Positions 15,389 through 23,931 of a stretch of DNA of 64,000 bases are shown here, in pieces. The stretch comes from Verrucomicrobiota bacterium. Its GTDB lineage: Bacteria > Verrucomicrobiota > Verrucomicrobiia > Verrucomicrobiales > Akkermansiaceae. Each line of letters starts with the position of its first letter. The stretch's first letter is position 1. Location of the stretch: the NCBI GenBank assembly GCA_030835305.1, contig JAURPJ010000131.1:1-64000 (forward strand). The letters run 5' to 3'. Under the pieces are notes generated by a model. That model made no database searches. It saw only the letters and a program-made list of their open reading frames with translations, and was not told the DNA's origin. Made by a program: the position numbers and the translations under genes.

Positions 15389-16429
15389 ATGTCTTACGCA
15401 ATTGAATTCACCGAGCCCAAAAAGATTACTCCTATCGAGCTCGCCGACGAAAGCGCCCCTGGCCCGGGCGAAGCCTTGGTTAGAACCCACCGCATGGGCA
15501 TTTGCGGCACCGATTTGTCCTGCTATCTCGGCAAATTTCCTTTCTTCGACTATCCCCGCACCCCCGGCCACGAGCTGGGTCTCGAAGTCGTTGCCATCGG
15601 CGAAGGCGTCACAAATGTCAAAGTCGGCGACAAATGCTCACTCGAGCCTTACGTTAACGATCCTGATACTCCGACTTCAAAGAAGGGAAACAGCAACTGC
15701 TGCCCCGGCGTTCAGGTCATTGGTGTCCATGGTCCCGGCGGGCTACGCAAAGCCAACTGGATCGTCCCGGCCCGAAAGCTCCATGCGGGCAACAATCTTT
15801 CCTACGACGAACTCGCGCTCGTCGAGACCCTCGCCATCGGCTACCACGCCGTACAACGCGGAAATCCCCAACCGGGCGAGACCGTTCTTGTGATCGGAGC
15901 GGGCCCCATCGGACTTTCCTGTCTCGAATTCCTCAAGCTCATGCCAGACGTCAATGTCATCATCATGGACATGGTTCAGAACCGGCTGGATTTTTGCGCT
16001 GACAATCTCGGAATCGAGAATGGAATCCAGTTCAGCGTGGATGGCTCCCACCTCTCCAGGCTCGAAGAAATGACTTCCAGTAACCTCGCCGACGTCGTCA
16101 TCGATGCCACAGGTTCGGTCAAATCCATGTCGACCTGCTTCGAATATGGTGGGTTTACCTCGCGCATCGTTTACGTCGGCATCACCACTGAAAACCTCAC
16201 CTTTCCTCACGCGCCCGTCTTTCACCGTCGCGAGCAAACTCTCCTCGCCTCACGTAATGCCCTGCCCGCAGACTTTGGCGAGATCATTAAGACCATCGAA
16301 GCCGGAGACATCGACACCAAGGTCTGGATCACTCACCGCCTCGACATCGAAGAGGTTCCCACCGAATTTGACAAATTCACCGACCCAAAACTCGGCGCCA
16401 TCAAAGCCGTTATCAACGTTAACGACTAG
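15389..16429 (+). CDS. Zinc-dependent medium-chain alcohol/polyol dehydrogenase
   Basis: The 346-residue MDR protein has catalytic zinc ligands Cys39 (GICGTDLSCYLG) and His61/Glu62 (PGHELGLEVVAIGEGV), and a Rossmann cofactor loop (VLVIGAGPIGLSCLEF). The region where many family members have a four-cysteine structural zinc lobe reads NCCPGVQVIGVHGPGG, so that lobe is reduced. An in-frame TTG two codons upstream (15383) is an alternative start; ATG 15389 is preferred. A likely role is oxidation of a sugar alcohol or sugar next to the aldo/keto reductase. The lipoprotein gene starts 7 bp after its stop codon. Confidence 0.9.
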   Translation: MSYAIEFTEPKKITPIELADESAPGPGEALVRTHRMGICGTDLSCYLGKFPFFDYPRTPGHELGLEVVAIGEGVTNVKVGDKCSLEPYVNDPDTPTSKKGNSNCCPGVQVIGVHGPGGLRKANWIVPARKLHAGNNLSYDELALVETLAIGYHAVQRGNPQPGETVLVIGAGPIGLSCLEFLKLMPDVNVIIMDMVQNRLDFCADNLGIENGIQFSVDGSHLSRLEEMTSSNLADVVIDATGSVKSMSTCFEYGGFTSRIVYVGITTENLTFPHAPVFHRREQTLLASRNALPADFGEIIKTIEAGDIDTKVWITHRLDIEEVPTEFDKFTDPKLGAIKAVINVND

Positions 16430-16436
16430 ACTCCCC

Positions 16437-16913
16437 ATGAAAATCATGTCCATCCTCTCCGCTCTTGTTTTGATTTCCTGTCACTCCAACGAGAGGAAAA
16501 CTTCCAGCGAAGAGCAGCCCCCAACAAAACCAGAAACAGCCCTGCCTGAACCAGAAGCTAAAACTCCTGACCTTGTCACTTATCCGAAGTCATCTGATGG
16601 TAAATCGTCCGCTTCCGGATCAAGCCGCAAGCCATCTGCCCTCTCCGTATCAATATCCAAGTTCATTGGTGACAAGGATTCTTCTCCAACCTCAATCCCA
16701 CTCCCTACCCCCCAACCTCGCGTGCCAAGCACCCCGCAGGGAGAACCAGCACCACCGGAATACCAAACCGCGAAGCGCGTTTCCGGTCGTGTCGGCTACT
16801 TTTTCAATCCCTCGACCAACGAGGAGGTTGATGTCCGAGGCATCCCTAAAGGATCTCTCATTCGTGATCCAAAGGACTCAATCAAAGATCACAAATCTCG
16901 CGTTCCGGAATAA
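16437..16913 (+). CDS. Small Pro/Ser-rich lipoprotein
   Basis: The start at ATG 16437 gives a signal peptide with a lipobox (SALVLISC, Cys at residue 15). A disordered Pro/Ser/Glu-rich region of about 85 residues follows, and then a short folded-looking C-terminus (VSGRVGYFFNPSTNEEVDVRGIPKGSLIRDP). The frame also runs open upstream inside the dehydrogenase gene, but that is a shadow. Its position between the zinc dehydrogenase (7 bp) and the tagaturonate-epimerase-like gene (30 bp) implies one operon. No function can be named. Confidence 0.7.
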   Translation: MKIMSILSALVLISCHSNERKTSSEEQPPTKPETALPEPEAKTPDLVTYPKSSDGKSSASGSSRKPSALSVSISKFIGDKDSSPTSIPLPTPQPRVPSTPQGEPAPPEYQTAKRVSGRVGYFFNPSTNEEVDVRGIPKGSLIRDPKDSIKDHKSRVPE

Positions 16914-16943
16914 ATATTCTCAAACAACCACCTCACATAATTC

Positions 16944-18194
16944 ATGAAAACCTGTCCTAAATTCACCTTCGGTGTCGGCGATCGTTTCGCCCACGGAGCA
17001 CACGCTCAACTCCAGGCATTCATCGCTGCCAAAAAACTCGGCGTCGACATCTGCCCAACCTGGAACAAGTCCAACCGCGAGCACGAAATCATCGGCTCCG
17101 AGCCCCAGAGCACCCGCAATGCCGCCGACAAAGCCGTCGCTGATCTCGGATGGTCCGGTGAGTATCTCCTCGACGCAGACCACATCAACTTGAGCACCGT
17201 CGATCGCTTCATCGCTCCCTGCAATTTCTTCACTCTCGATGTTGCCGACGACATTGGCGAAGCCGCCGATCCGGCTGACGTTGAAGCCTTCATCGCCAGA
17301 CACCCCGAACTGATAGGATCAGTCACCATCGAAGGCATCGACGCCCCTCTCGAAATCTCTCGTGATCTCGTCGAGCAAACCGCTAACCAATTCCTGAAAG
17401 CCACGCAAAAAGCCAAGGCTATCTACGATCACATCGTCGCCGCCAAAGGTGGATCCGATGACTTCGTGACCGAAGTCTCGATGGACGAAACCGACAACCC
17501 ACAGGTCCCGGCCGAAATGCTTATCATTCTCGCCGCCATTGCCGATCAGGGGATTCCCATTCAGACAATCGCGCCAAAATTCACCGGACGCTTCAATAAA
17601 GGAGTGGATTACGTCGGTGACGTCGCACAGTTCGAGCAGGAATTCAACGATGACCTCGCCGTCCTCGCCCACACGATCAAAGCATACGGACTGCCCGAAA
17701 CTCTGAAGCTCTCCGTACATTCGGGATCAGACAAGTTCTCCATCTACGAGCCCATCAAAAAAGCCATCGCCCGCACCGGAGCCGGACTTCACATCAAGAC
17801 CGCCGGCACCAACTGGCTGGAAGAAGTGATCGGCCTCGCCACCGCCGGCGGAGAGGCTCTCGACCTCGCCAAGGAAATCTACGCCAAGGCCCTCGATAAA
17901 AAGGAAGCCCTCTGCGAGCCATACGCAACCGTCATCGACATTGACCACTCCCGGCTTCCAAGTGCCGGGGAAGTGAATTCCTGGACTAGCGAACAATACG
18001 TCAGCGCATTGACCCACGATCAAAGCAACCCCGGCTACAACGCAAATGTCCGTCAACTCCTTCACGTGGGATTCAAGATCGCCGCACAGATGAGCGACCG
18101 CTATCTCGACGCTCTCAAAGCAAACGAGAAAGTCATTTCCAGGTGCGTCACCGGTAATTTGCTGGAGCGCCACATGAAACCGCTCTTCGTCTAA
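16944..18194 (+). CDS. Tagaturonate epimerase (UxaE)-like protein
   Basis: The 416-residue protein matches the UxaE/tagaturonate 3-epimerase family, which interconverts D-tagaturonate and D-fructuronate in galacturonate breakdown of some bacteria. Family-type features are the N-terminal FTFGVGDRFAHGAHAQLQA, the conserved acidic/His clusters LDADHINLSTVDRF and EVSMDETDNPQ, a central TIAPKFTGRFNKGVDYVGD, and LKLSVHSGSDKFSIY. It ends the putative sugar operon and is followed by a terminator. Verrucomicrobial members are divergent, so the true substrate may be another uronate or deoxy sugar. Confidence 0.8.
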   Translation: MKTCPKFTFGVGDRFAHGAHAQLQAFIAAKKLGVDICPTWNKSNREHEIIGSEPQSTRNAADKAVADLGWSGEYLLDADHINLSTVDRFIAPCNFFTLDVADDIGEAADPADVEAFIARHPELIGSVTIEGIDAPLEISRDLVEQTANQFLKATQKAKAIYDHIVAAKGGSDDFVTEVSMDETDNPQVPAEMLIILAAIADQGIPIQTIAPKFTGRFNKGVDYVGDVAQFEQEFNDDLAVLAHTIKAYGLPETLKLSVHSGSDKFSIYEPIKKAIARTGAGLHIKTAGTNWLEEVIGLATAGGEALDLAKEIYAKALDKKEALCEPYATVIDIDHSRLPSAGEVNSWTSEQYVSALTHDQSNPGYNANVRQLLHVGFKIAAQMSDRYLDALKANEKVISRCVTGNLLERHMKPLFV

Positions 18195-18218
18195 AAGGCC
18201 GCACGACAAAGAATAATA

Positions 18219-18251
18219 AAAACGGCTCCGGTTTCCCGGAGGCGTTTTTTT
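18219..18251 (+). terminator. Intrinsic terminator after the sugar operon
   Basis: AAAACGGCTCCGG (from 18219), a 4-nt loop and CCGGAGGCGTTTT form a 13-position stem with one G-G mismatch, followed by a run of seven T. It lies 25 bp after the UxaE-like stop codon. Confidence 0.85.
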
Positions 18252-18319
18252 GATTGGCTAAAAAGACAAGCACTACTGCGGCTCTTCCTGATCCAAAGTA
18301 AAACTGAGAGCGAAAACCC

Positions 18320-18880
18320 CTAGAAATCGAACCTCGCTTGGAAGTAGACCAGAGTGCTGTTCTCTGAGATTCCGGTTTCATCCACAAAGCTGCCGGGAAT
18401 GAAATCAGCAATCCCGGAATTAAACAATAACTGGTCAGTGGCCTGCCAGCGCACCCGCACATCAATCTCTTCTCCGATGTGGCTGCCGCTCTTACCGGTG
18501 GCATCACGACGTCCGCCCCTAACCCAGGCATCGGTATCACTGGCGAGTGAGTAGCTGCGAAGGTAGAGCTCAACCTTCACGTCATCAGTGGGCTTGAAAG
18601 AGAGGCCAAGAACGGGGCTGACCGTATTCTCCGCCGTGAAGTAGGGGATGAATCCATAGAGGCCAAATGGTGCCCCAAACAACTCGGTGAAGCGCCCGCT
18701 GTCGTCATCGTTGGGATCATCATCACCACTTCCGCAGTTCAGCCATGCCGAAACGCGGGGCTTCCGGGGATGATCGAAGGTCCTGCCCATCTCACCGTGG
18801 AAAAAGTAGGCAAAGTGATCAAGGCGAACTCCTGCCGTGACAAGAAAGAGGCGGGACCATTTCTGGTCACCGCCCTTTGA
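18320..18880 (-). pseudogene. 3' remnant of an alginate-export-type outer membrane protein
   Basis: The open frame has an internal ATG at 18790 but coding resemblance begins earlier, near 18880 (GDQKWSRLFLVTAGVRLDHF). It covers only the C-terminal third of an alginate_exp (beta-barrel porin) protein: WLNCGSGDDDPNDDDSGRF, ELFGAPFGLYGFIPYF, SDTDAWVRGG and HIGEEIDVRVRW are typical landmarks. It ends in a C-terminal Phe (QARFDF), as outer membrane barrels do. A family member would normally have 350-450 residues, so the signal peptide and most strands are gone. The 5' break abuts another decayed gene. Confidence 0.6.
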
Positions 18881-18906
18881 ATTAGGTTGATTGCGTAGAA
18901 TCTTTG

Positions 18907-19521
18907 TTATCGGCTTCGACGGGCTGCAAAGCGAAGCAAACCAGGAATAGCCAGAAGTGGAGAACCGGGCTCGGGAATAGGCGAGGCTGCGACATCATCA
19001 AAATAAATTGTCCCAGTGTTTTCGGGAAGTGGCTCTCCCTCAAAGGTCTGAACGGCAAACAGCATCCGTCCTGCAACGGCACCGGCTGGCGCCTCTCCAC
19101 TTTCAAGGTCAAACATCGAATAGACAGCTCCAGGCTGACCTCCATTTTACTCGACCCGGGTAAACTTGTTTTCGGCATCATCGCGCTACTCAATACGCAT
19201 CTCAAGGGAAAATCCTGGCGATCGATTGCGCTCTACATACAAGACAGGCTGATTGATTGCCCCGAAATGATCGCTAAATCCTGAAACACTCCGGCAAACG
19301 AGTTATCGTCTCCTTAAATACTCAAAGCCAAACTGCTGGAACCATTGTTAAGACTAGTAGTCGAGGTCATCACAGAGGCATTCGCGCTCCCTGCAGAGGC
19401 AGTCCAGCGACCAGAGAATAGAGGACCTCCATGACAAGCGACAGGAGTCTCAAATCCCCCGTTGCTTGTTGCTGCTCCGGAGGACTCTGATGAGACAACC
19501 ACCTCCCCGAAAATCAGCAGC
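18907..19521 (-). pseudogene. Decayed PEP-CTERM secreted protein gene
   Basis: Coding resemblance runs from about 19521 down to 18907. The signal-like start (TISKKLLIFGEVV) has no ATG, ATA standing where ATG would be expected. A beta-sandwich region follows (TSNGGFETPV, LFSGRWTASAGSANASVM, DNSFAGVFQDLAIISG). After a frame change between about 19233 and 19188 it continues (FSLEMRIE, RDDAENKFTRVE, NGGQPGAVYSMFDLESGE) and ends with a PEP-CTERM sorting signal (IPEPGSPLLAIPGLLRFAARRSR). In-frame stops lie at 19314-19316 (TAA), 19233-19235 (TAG), 19186-19188 (TAG) and 19147-19149 (TAA). The gene is not translatable as it stands. Confidence 0.7.
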
Positions 19522-19911
19522 TTTTTGCTTATTGTTTTTATGAATATTTTAGATGCAATTCATTGCAATCAAAATCCTTACCATCCCCAAGATCGCCCAA
19601 TAAGCGATATTCTCTCCCAAACGAGATTATCCAATCTCGACAAGCTTCATCATTTCTCAGACCCTTCCCAATCGATGATTTGGCCCAATCTCCCGGTGGC
19701 TAAAAACGATAAGTCTCAGAGACCGATTGGAAACTTGGAGATCCAAATCGAGATCAATGTTGAAGTCTCCGCAAACCTAAGGCTGATCATACCAAAACCA
19801 TCAAATCAATCCCGCAGCCAAAAAATTCTGCAGGACCACTCTTACCAAAACACTACCGGGGAAATCGTGGAACTGCTAGCCCCGGGCAAACCAGGAGAGC
19901 ACCGACATTAG
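19522..19911. other. Gene-free, AT-richer intergenic region
   Basis: I see no convincing gene here. A 149-codon open frame on the plus strand (19462-19911) has no recognisable motif and runs antisense into the decayed PEP-CTERM gene, so I do not call it. A small palindrome TGCAAT-TC-ATTGCA at 19554-19567 lies just upstream of the lost start of that gene and could be an old operator site. The right end borders the rbfA stop codon. Confidence 0.5.
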
Positions 19912-19913
19912 AT

Positions 19914-20276
19914 CTACTCTTCCTCGTCCTGCGGTGGGGCCGTCGGAAGCCGGGCCACTTCGTCGAGCAAGTTGACCACATCAACACCCCGAACCGCTGA
20001 CTTGTCCTGGCGAAACATCAGAACCGGGGTATTCCGAAGAACCACCCGCTTTGACACTTTGCTCTGAATAAAGCCACGCTTTCGTTCGAGTTGGTCAAGA
20101 ATTCCGGGTGCTGATCCTCCGAGAATACTCACGAAAACCTTGGCTTCCTTGAGATCCTGAGTCACGTCCACCTCACTCACCGTGATAAGAGCATTATTCC
20201 ACTCAAAATCCCGCTGCACCACAGCGCTGATTTCACGTCGCAGCAGTTCATTAACCCGATCCAGTCGCTTTGCCAT
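19914..20276 (-). CDS. rbfA: Ribosome-binding factor A
   Basis: RbfA matures the 30S subunit (16S rRNA 5' end, cold adaptation). The 120-residue KH-like protein begins RLDRVNELLRREISAVVQRDF and contains ITVSEVDVTQDLKEAKVFVS and the C-terminal KRVVLRNTPVLMFRQDKSAV, all standard. The last 15 residues are acidic and disordered. It follows infB by 11 bp on the same strand, in the conserved nusA-infB-rbfA order. Confidence 0.96.
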   Translation of the reverse strand: MAKRLDRVNELLRREISAVVQRDFEWNNALITVSEVDVTQDLKEAKVFVSILGGSAPGILDQLERKRGFIQSKVSKRVVLRNTPVLMFRQDKSAVRGVDVVNLLDEVARLPTAPPQDEEE

Positions 20277-20287
20277 TCCGATGTGAC

Positions 20288-22405
20288 CTAGAGAGTCTGG
20301 TCGATCTTATCGAGCGTGTAGCACTCAATGACATCACCTTCCTCGTATTCATTGAAGGAGCCGAGGCGGATACCGCACTCGATGCCTTGTTTGACCTCGT
20401 CGACCTCGTCCTGGTGACGTCGAAGAGTCGACATCTTGCCATCAAAGACGGGCTGCTTTCCGCGAAGAACACGGGCATGTGCGGACCGGATGACCTTGCC
20501 ACTCTTAATCACACAACCGGCAGCGCGTCCTCCGTTGACTTTGAAGACCTGCTTGACGCTAGCTCGACCGATAACGGTCTCGCGAATCTCGGGATCAAGC
20601 ATTCCACGCATGGATTCCTTCACTTGATCAATCAGCTCGTAAACGATGGAGTAGAGCTTCACCTGCACTCCCTCTGCCTTGGCCGCTTTAACCGCCTTGC
20701 CGTCTACCTTGACATTGAAGCCAAGGATGATGGCATCGGCAGAGCTGGCCATAAGAACGTCCGATTCGTTAATTGCTCCAGCTCCGGCGATAATAAAGTT
20801 GGCTTCCACCTTCTCGGATTCGATCTCCATGATGGCGTTCTTGATGGCCTCAGCTGTGCCCTGCACATCGGAACGAAGGATCAAATTCAGCTTGGCCTTT
20901 CCTGTCCCGGAAACGGTTTGGAGCATATCCTCAAGACGGCTCTTCTTGGGCTGGACAAGGCGGTCTTTACGACGCTCGACGAGACGCTCTTCGGAAAGCT
21001 TCTTGGCAGCACGATCGGAATCCATTCCCACAAGCGAGTCGCCCACGTTAGGTAGCTCCGCGAAACCGAGAACTTCCACCGGAGTCGAGGGACCGGCTTC
21101 CTTAACAGAATTTCCTTGATCGTCGATCAAGTCCTTCACTTTTCCGGCGAAAGGTCCGCAGATAAACGGTTGTCCCTTCTTGAGAGTGCCACTTTCGACA
21201 ATCACGGTCGCAGTTGCCCCGCGGCCGGCTTTGACACTGGCTTCGATGACCGCAGAACGAACGTTGGCCTTCGGGTTGGCACGCAGCTCCAAAACCTCGG
21301 CCTGCAAGGCCATGAGTTCGAGCAGCTCGTCGATTCCGTCACCAGTCTGGGCTGAAACTTTGATACACTCGGTATCGCCCCCCATCTCGGAAGGAACAAG
21401 CTCGTGCTCCATGAGCTGGGTCATGACCCGCACTGGGTCGGCGGCAGGAAGGTCGATCTTGTTGATCGCTACAATAATGGTTTTCCCAGCAGCCTTGGCG
21501 TGTTTGATCGCCTCTTCGGTCTGCGGCATGATGCCATCATCCGCTGCGACAACCACGACCACGATGTCAGTGACATCGGCACCCCGTGAACGCATCTTGG
21601 AGAAGATGGCGTGGCCAGGAGTATCGAGGAATGTGATACTTCGATCACCGTGTTGCACACTGTAGGCACCGACGTGCTGGGTAATGCCCCCGGCCTCGCC
21701 TTTGGCGACGCGACTCTCGCGGATGTAGTCGAGCAAGGAAGTCTTTCCGTGGTCCACGTGGCCCATGAAGGTGATAATGGGCGCGCGATAAGCGAGCTGC
21801 TCTTCCGGTTCCTCTTCCTCCGGTTCTGGCTCTTCGAAAACTTCCTCTTCCTTGTGGACCCCGCCCCCTTTTTCGCGTTTTTCCCGTTCAAAAACAAATC
21901 CGTGGGCTTCGCAAACTTTCTCGGCAATATCGGGCTCGATGGCCTGGGTTGGGGCCACAAAAACCTCGAGCTTGATGAGATCAGCCATGATCTCGAAAGC
22001 CATTTTGCCCATCTTTTCAGCCAGATCACTGACGATAATCGGGGGCTTGATGCTAATGACGTTGCCATCGACCTCACCATCTTCGTCACCGGAAGCACCT
22101 TCCGCAGCCGCGACGGGCTCTTCAGCGGGAGCTTTTACAAAATCCGGATCGGGCTTGTCATCAAGACGATTGGAGATGCTTGGAAGGATGTCCTTCCCGG
22201 AATTCTCCGTTTTGCGAACACGACTTTTCTTGGGCTTGTCATCATCAATCCCGAGATCGAGGGCAGCCTTTTTCTTGTCGTCCACGGTTTGCACCTTAGC
22301 CGCCTCCTGACGTTGCCGTTCGCGACGCGATGGCTTGGGCTTCTCGCTCAAGAGATCGAGAACTTCGTCGTTCTTGGAGTCTTTTTTTTCTTTGTCGTCG
22401 GCCAT
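20288..22405 (-). CDS. infB: Translation initiation factor IF-2
   Basis: IF-2 is the GTPase that places fMet-tRNA on the 30S subunit. The start at 22405 (MADDKEKKD) is preferred over an in-frame ATG at 22450. The 705 residues comprise a charged, low-complexity N-terminal region to about residue 205, with an IF2-N-like helical element. The GTPase domain follows, with G1 GHVDHGKT at 215-222, switch motif GGITQHVGAYSV, DTPGHAIFSKMR and NKID. After it come beta-barrel domain II, domain III (LNLILRSDVQGTAEAI) and the fMet-tRNA-binding C2 domain (RHQDEVDEVKQGIECGI). The N-terminus is shorter than in E. coli IF2-1. Confidence 0.98.
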   Translation of the reverse strand: MADDKEKKDSKNDEVLDLLSEKPKPSRRERQRQEAAKVQTVDDKKKAALDLGIDDDKPKKSRVRKTENSGKDILPSISNRLDDKPDPDFVKAPAEEPVAAAEGASGDEDGEVDGNVISIKPPIIVSDLAEKMGKMAFEIMADLIKLEVFVAPTQAIEPDIAEKVCEAHGFVFEREKREKGGGVHKEEEVFEEPEPEEEEPEEQLAYRAPIITFMGHVDHGKTSLLDYIRESRVAKGEAGGITQHVGAYSVQHGDRSITFLDTPGHAIFSKMRSRGADVTDIVVVVVAADDGIMPQTEEAIKHAKAAGKTIIVAINKIDLPAADPVRVMTQLMEHELVPSEMGGDTECIKVSAQTGDGIDELLELMALQAEVLELRANPKANVRSAVIEASVKAGRGATATVIVESGTLKKGQPFICGPFAGKVKDLIDDQGNSVKEAGPSTPVEVLGFAELPNVGDSLVGMDSDRAAKKLSEERLVERRKDRLVQPKKSRLEDMLQTVSGTGKAKLNLILRSDVQGTAEAIKNAIMEIESEKVEANFIIAGAGAINESDVLMASSADAIILGFNVKVDGKAVKAAKAEGVQVKLYSIVYELIDQVKESMRGMLDPEIRETVIGRASVKQVFKVNGGRAAGCVIKSGKVIRSAHARVLRGKQPVFDGKMSTLRRHQDEVDEVKQGIECGIRLGSFNEYEEGDVIECYTLDKIDQTL

Positions 22406-22470
22406 GCTAATGCGGTTCTTTCGGTGGGTCAGGAAGTGTTTGTCTATCAAACGTGGGAAATCTCCCTTTT

Positions 22471-23817
22471 TTATCCTTCAGTAGTCTCTCCGGCGGGGGC
22501 TTCGGTCTCCGCCGGAGCCTTTTCAGATACTTCAGCGGGCGCCTCGGCAGCTTCCGGAGCGGCGTCCTCGCCCTTTGCAGCCTTAAGAATGCGGATCGCT
22601 TCCTCAAGCTCAACTCCGATTTCGGAAGAAATATATTCGGCAGGCATTTGAGCCACCATGTCGACGGTGACACCGCCTGCACGGAACAGTTTGCCTGCAA
22701 TCGCCGGGTCAATTCCAAGATCCCCGGCGAGATGAGTGGCAGCGTCGTCGACGCGAGCCACGAATTGCTCATGCTGACTCTCATCCTTGCGGACCTGGAC
22801 ATCCCAGCCAGTCAACTTGGAAGTAAGACGCGCATTCTGCCCCCGGCGGCCGATGGCCTTGGAAAGGTCTTCCTCATCAACGGTGACGTTCACCACGCGG
22901 TTCTCCTCGTCGAGACTGAGACTGCGAACGACGGCAGGCTTGAGAGCTTCGGTGACAAACTCAGCAACGTCATCGTTCCAGCGGATGATATCAACGCGTT
23001 CGTTGTTGAGTTCGCGAACGATGTTTTTGACGCGCGCCCCGCGGAGACCGACACAAGCACCCACCGGATCGACCTTATCGTCGTGAGTGTAAACCGCTAT
23101 TTTGGTTCGATATCCCGCTTCACGGGCAACCGCACGAAGTTCAACGGTCCGGTCTGAGATTTCAGCGACCTCCGATTCAAAGAGGCGGCGGACGAAGTTG
23201 GGATGGCTTCGGGAAAGGATGATTTCTGGTCCACGCCCCTCGTTGTCAACCGAGACAACGTAGCAGCGAATCCGGTCTCCAACCGAATAATCCTCGGTGC
23301 CGACGCGTTCCTTGGAAGGCATGCGAGCTTCAAATTTCCCGAGATCGACCATGACGTCGCTCTTTTCAAAACGGCGAACAGATCCACTCACAATATCGCC
23401 GGCCCGGTCCTTGAATTCGTCGTAAATCTTCTCCTTTTCCGCCTGGCGCAAACGCTGCATCATGGTCTGCTTGGCCGTTTGAACCGCGATACGCCCAAAG
23501 TTTTTCGGGGTGACATCAAAATCGAGACGCGAACCAATTTCCGCGGTCGCGTCTTTCTTTTGGGCGATTCCAACCGGAACCTCGTTGAACTTGTCGATAT
23601 AATCATCATCCGCAACCACCTCAAGGCTTGCAAAGATTCGGGTATCACCCTTTTTCTCGTTGATCTCCGCACGCAGAGTCTCGATGGCATCAGCTCCTGG
23701 AACCATCTTTCGATAGGCGGAGCAGAAAGCATACTCGAGGGCCTCGACAACGCGTTCGCGGTCGATGGCCTTTTCTTTTTCGTAAAAGTCGATGAGGGCA
23801 ACAATGTCGGTGGTCAT
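22471..23817 (-). CDS. nusA: Transcription termination/antitermination protein NusA
   Basis: NusA binds RNA polymerase and modulates pausing, termination and antitermination. The start at 23817 (MTTDIVALIDFYEKEK) matches the family better than the in-frame ATG at 23868. The N-terminal polymerase-binding domain covers about residues 1-130. The S1 domain follows (RAGDIVSGSVRRFEKSDVMVDLG), then two KH domains (DPVGACVGLRGARVKNIVREL and DLSKAIGRRGQNARLTSKLT), and a short helical C-terminus with an Ala/Pro/Glu-rich tail. rimP, usually the gene before nusA, is not here: upstream lies a 114-bp gap and then an unrelated lipoprotein gene. Confidence 0.97.
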   Translation of the reverse strand: MTTDIVALIDFYEKEKAIDRERVVEALEYAFCSAYRKMVPGADAIETLRAEINEKKGDTRIFASLEVVADDDYIDKFNEVPVGIAQKKDATAEIGSRLDFDVTPKNFGRIAVQTAKQTMMQRLRQAEKEKIYDEFKDRAGDIVSGSVRRFEKSDVMVDLGKFEARMPSKERVGTEDYSVGDRIRCYVVSVDNEGRGPEIILSRSHPNFVRRLFESEVAEISDRTVELRAVAREAGYRTKIAVYTHDDKVDPVGACVGLRGARVKNIVRELNNERVDIIRWNDDVAEFVTEALKPAVVRSLSLDEENRVVNVTVDEEDLSKAIGRRGQNARLTSKLTGWDVQVRKDESQHEQFVARVDDAATHLAGDLGIDPAIAGKLFRAGGVTVDMVAQMPAEYISSEIGVELEEAIRILKAAKGEDAAPEAAEAPAEVSEKAPAETEAPAGETTEG

Positions 23818-23931
23818 TTCCAGATTCGTGGTTCCCTGAGACCAAAAAGAGCGGGTTTGAAAACCCACTCCAAACGATCGTCAGAAGTTGTTAAAAGATT
23901 CGTTAACGTGCCCCGCTGAAAAAAACAAGCC

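Noticed and set aside
19462-19911. 149-codon plus-strand open frame
   Set aside because: No motif, composition not protein-like, and antisense to the start of the decayed PEP-CTERM gene.
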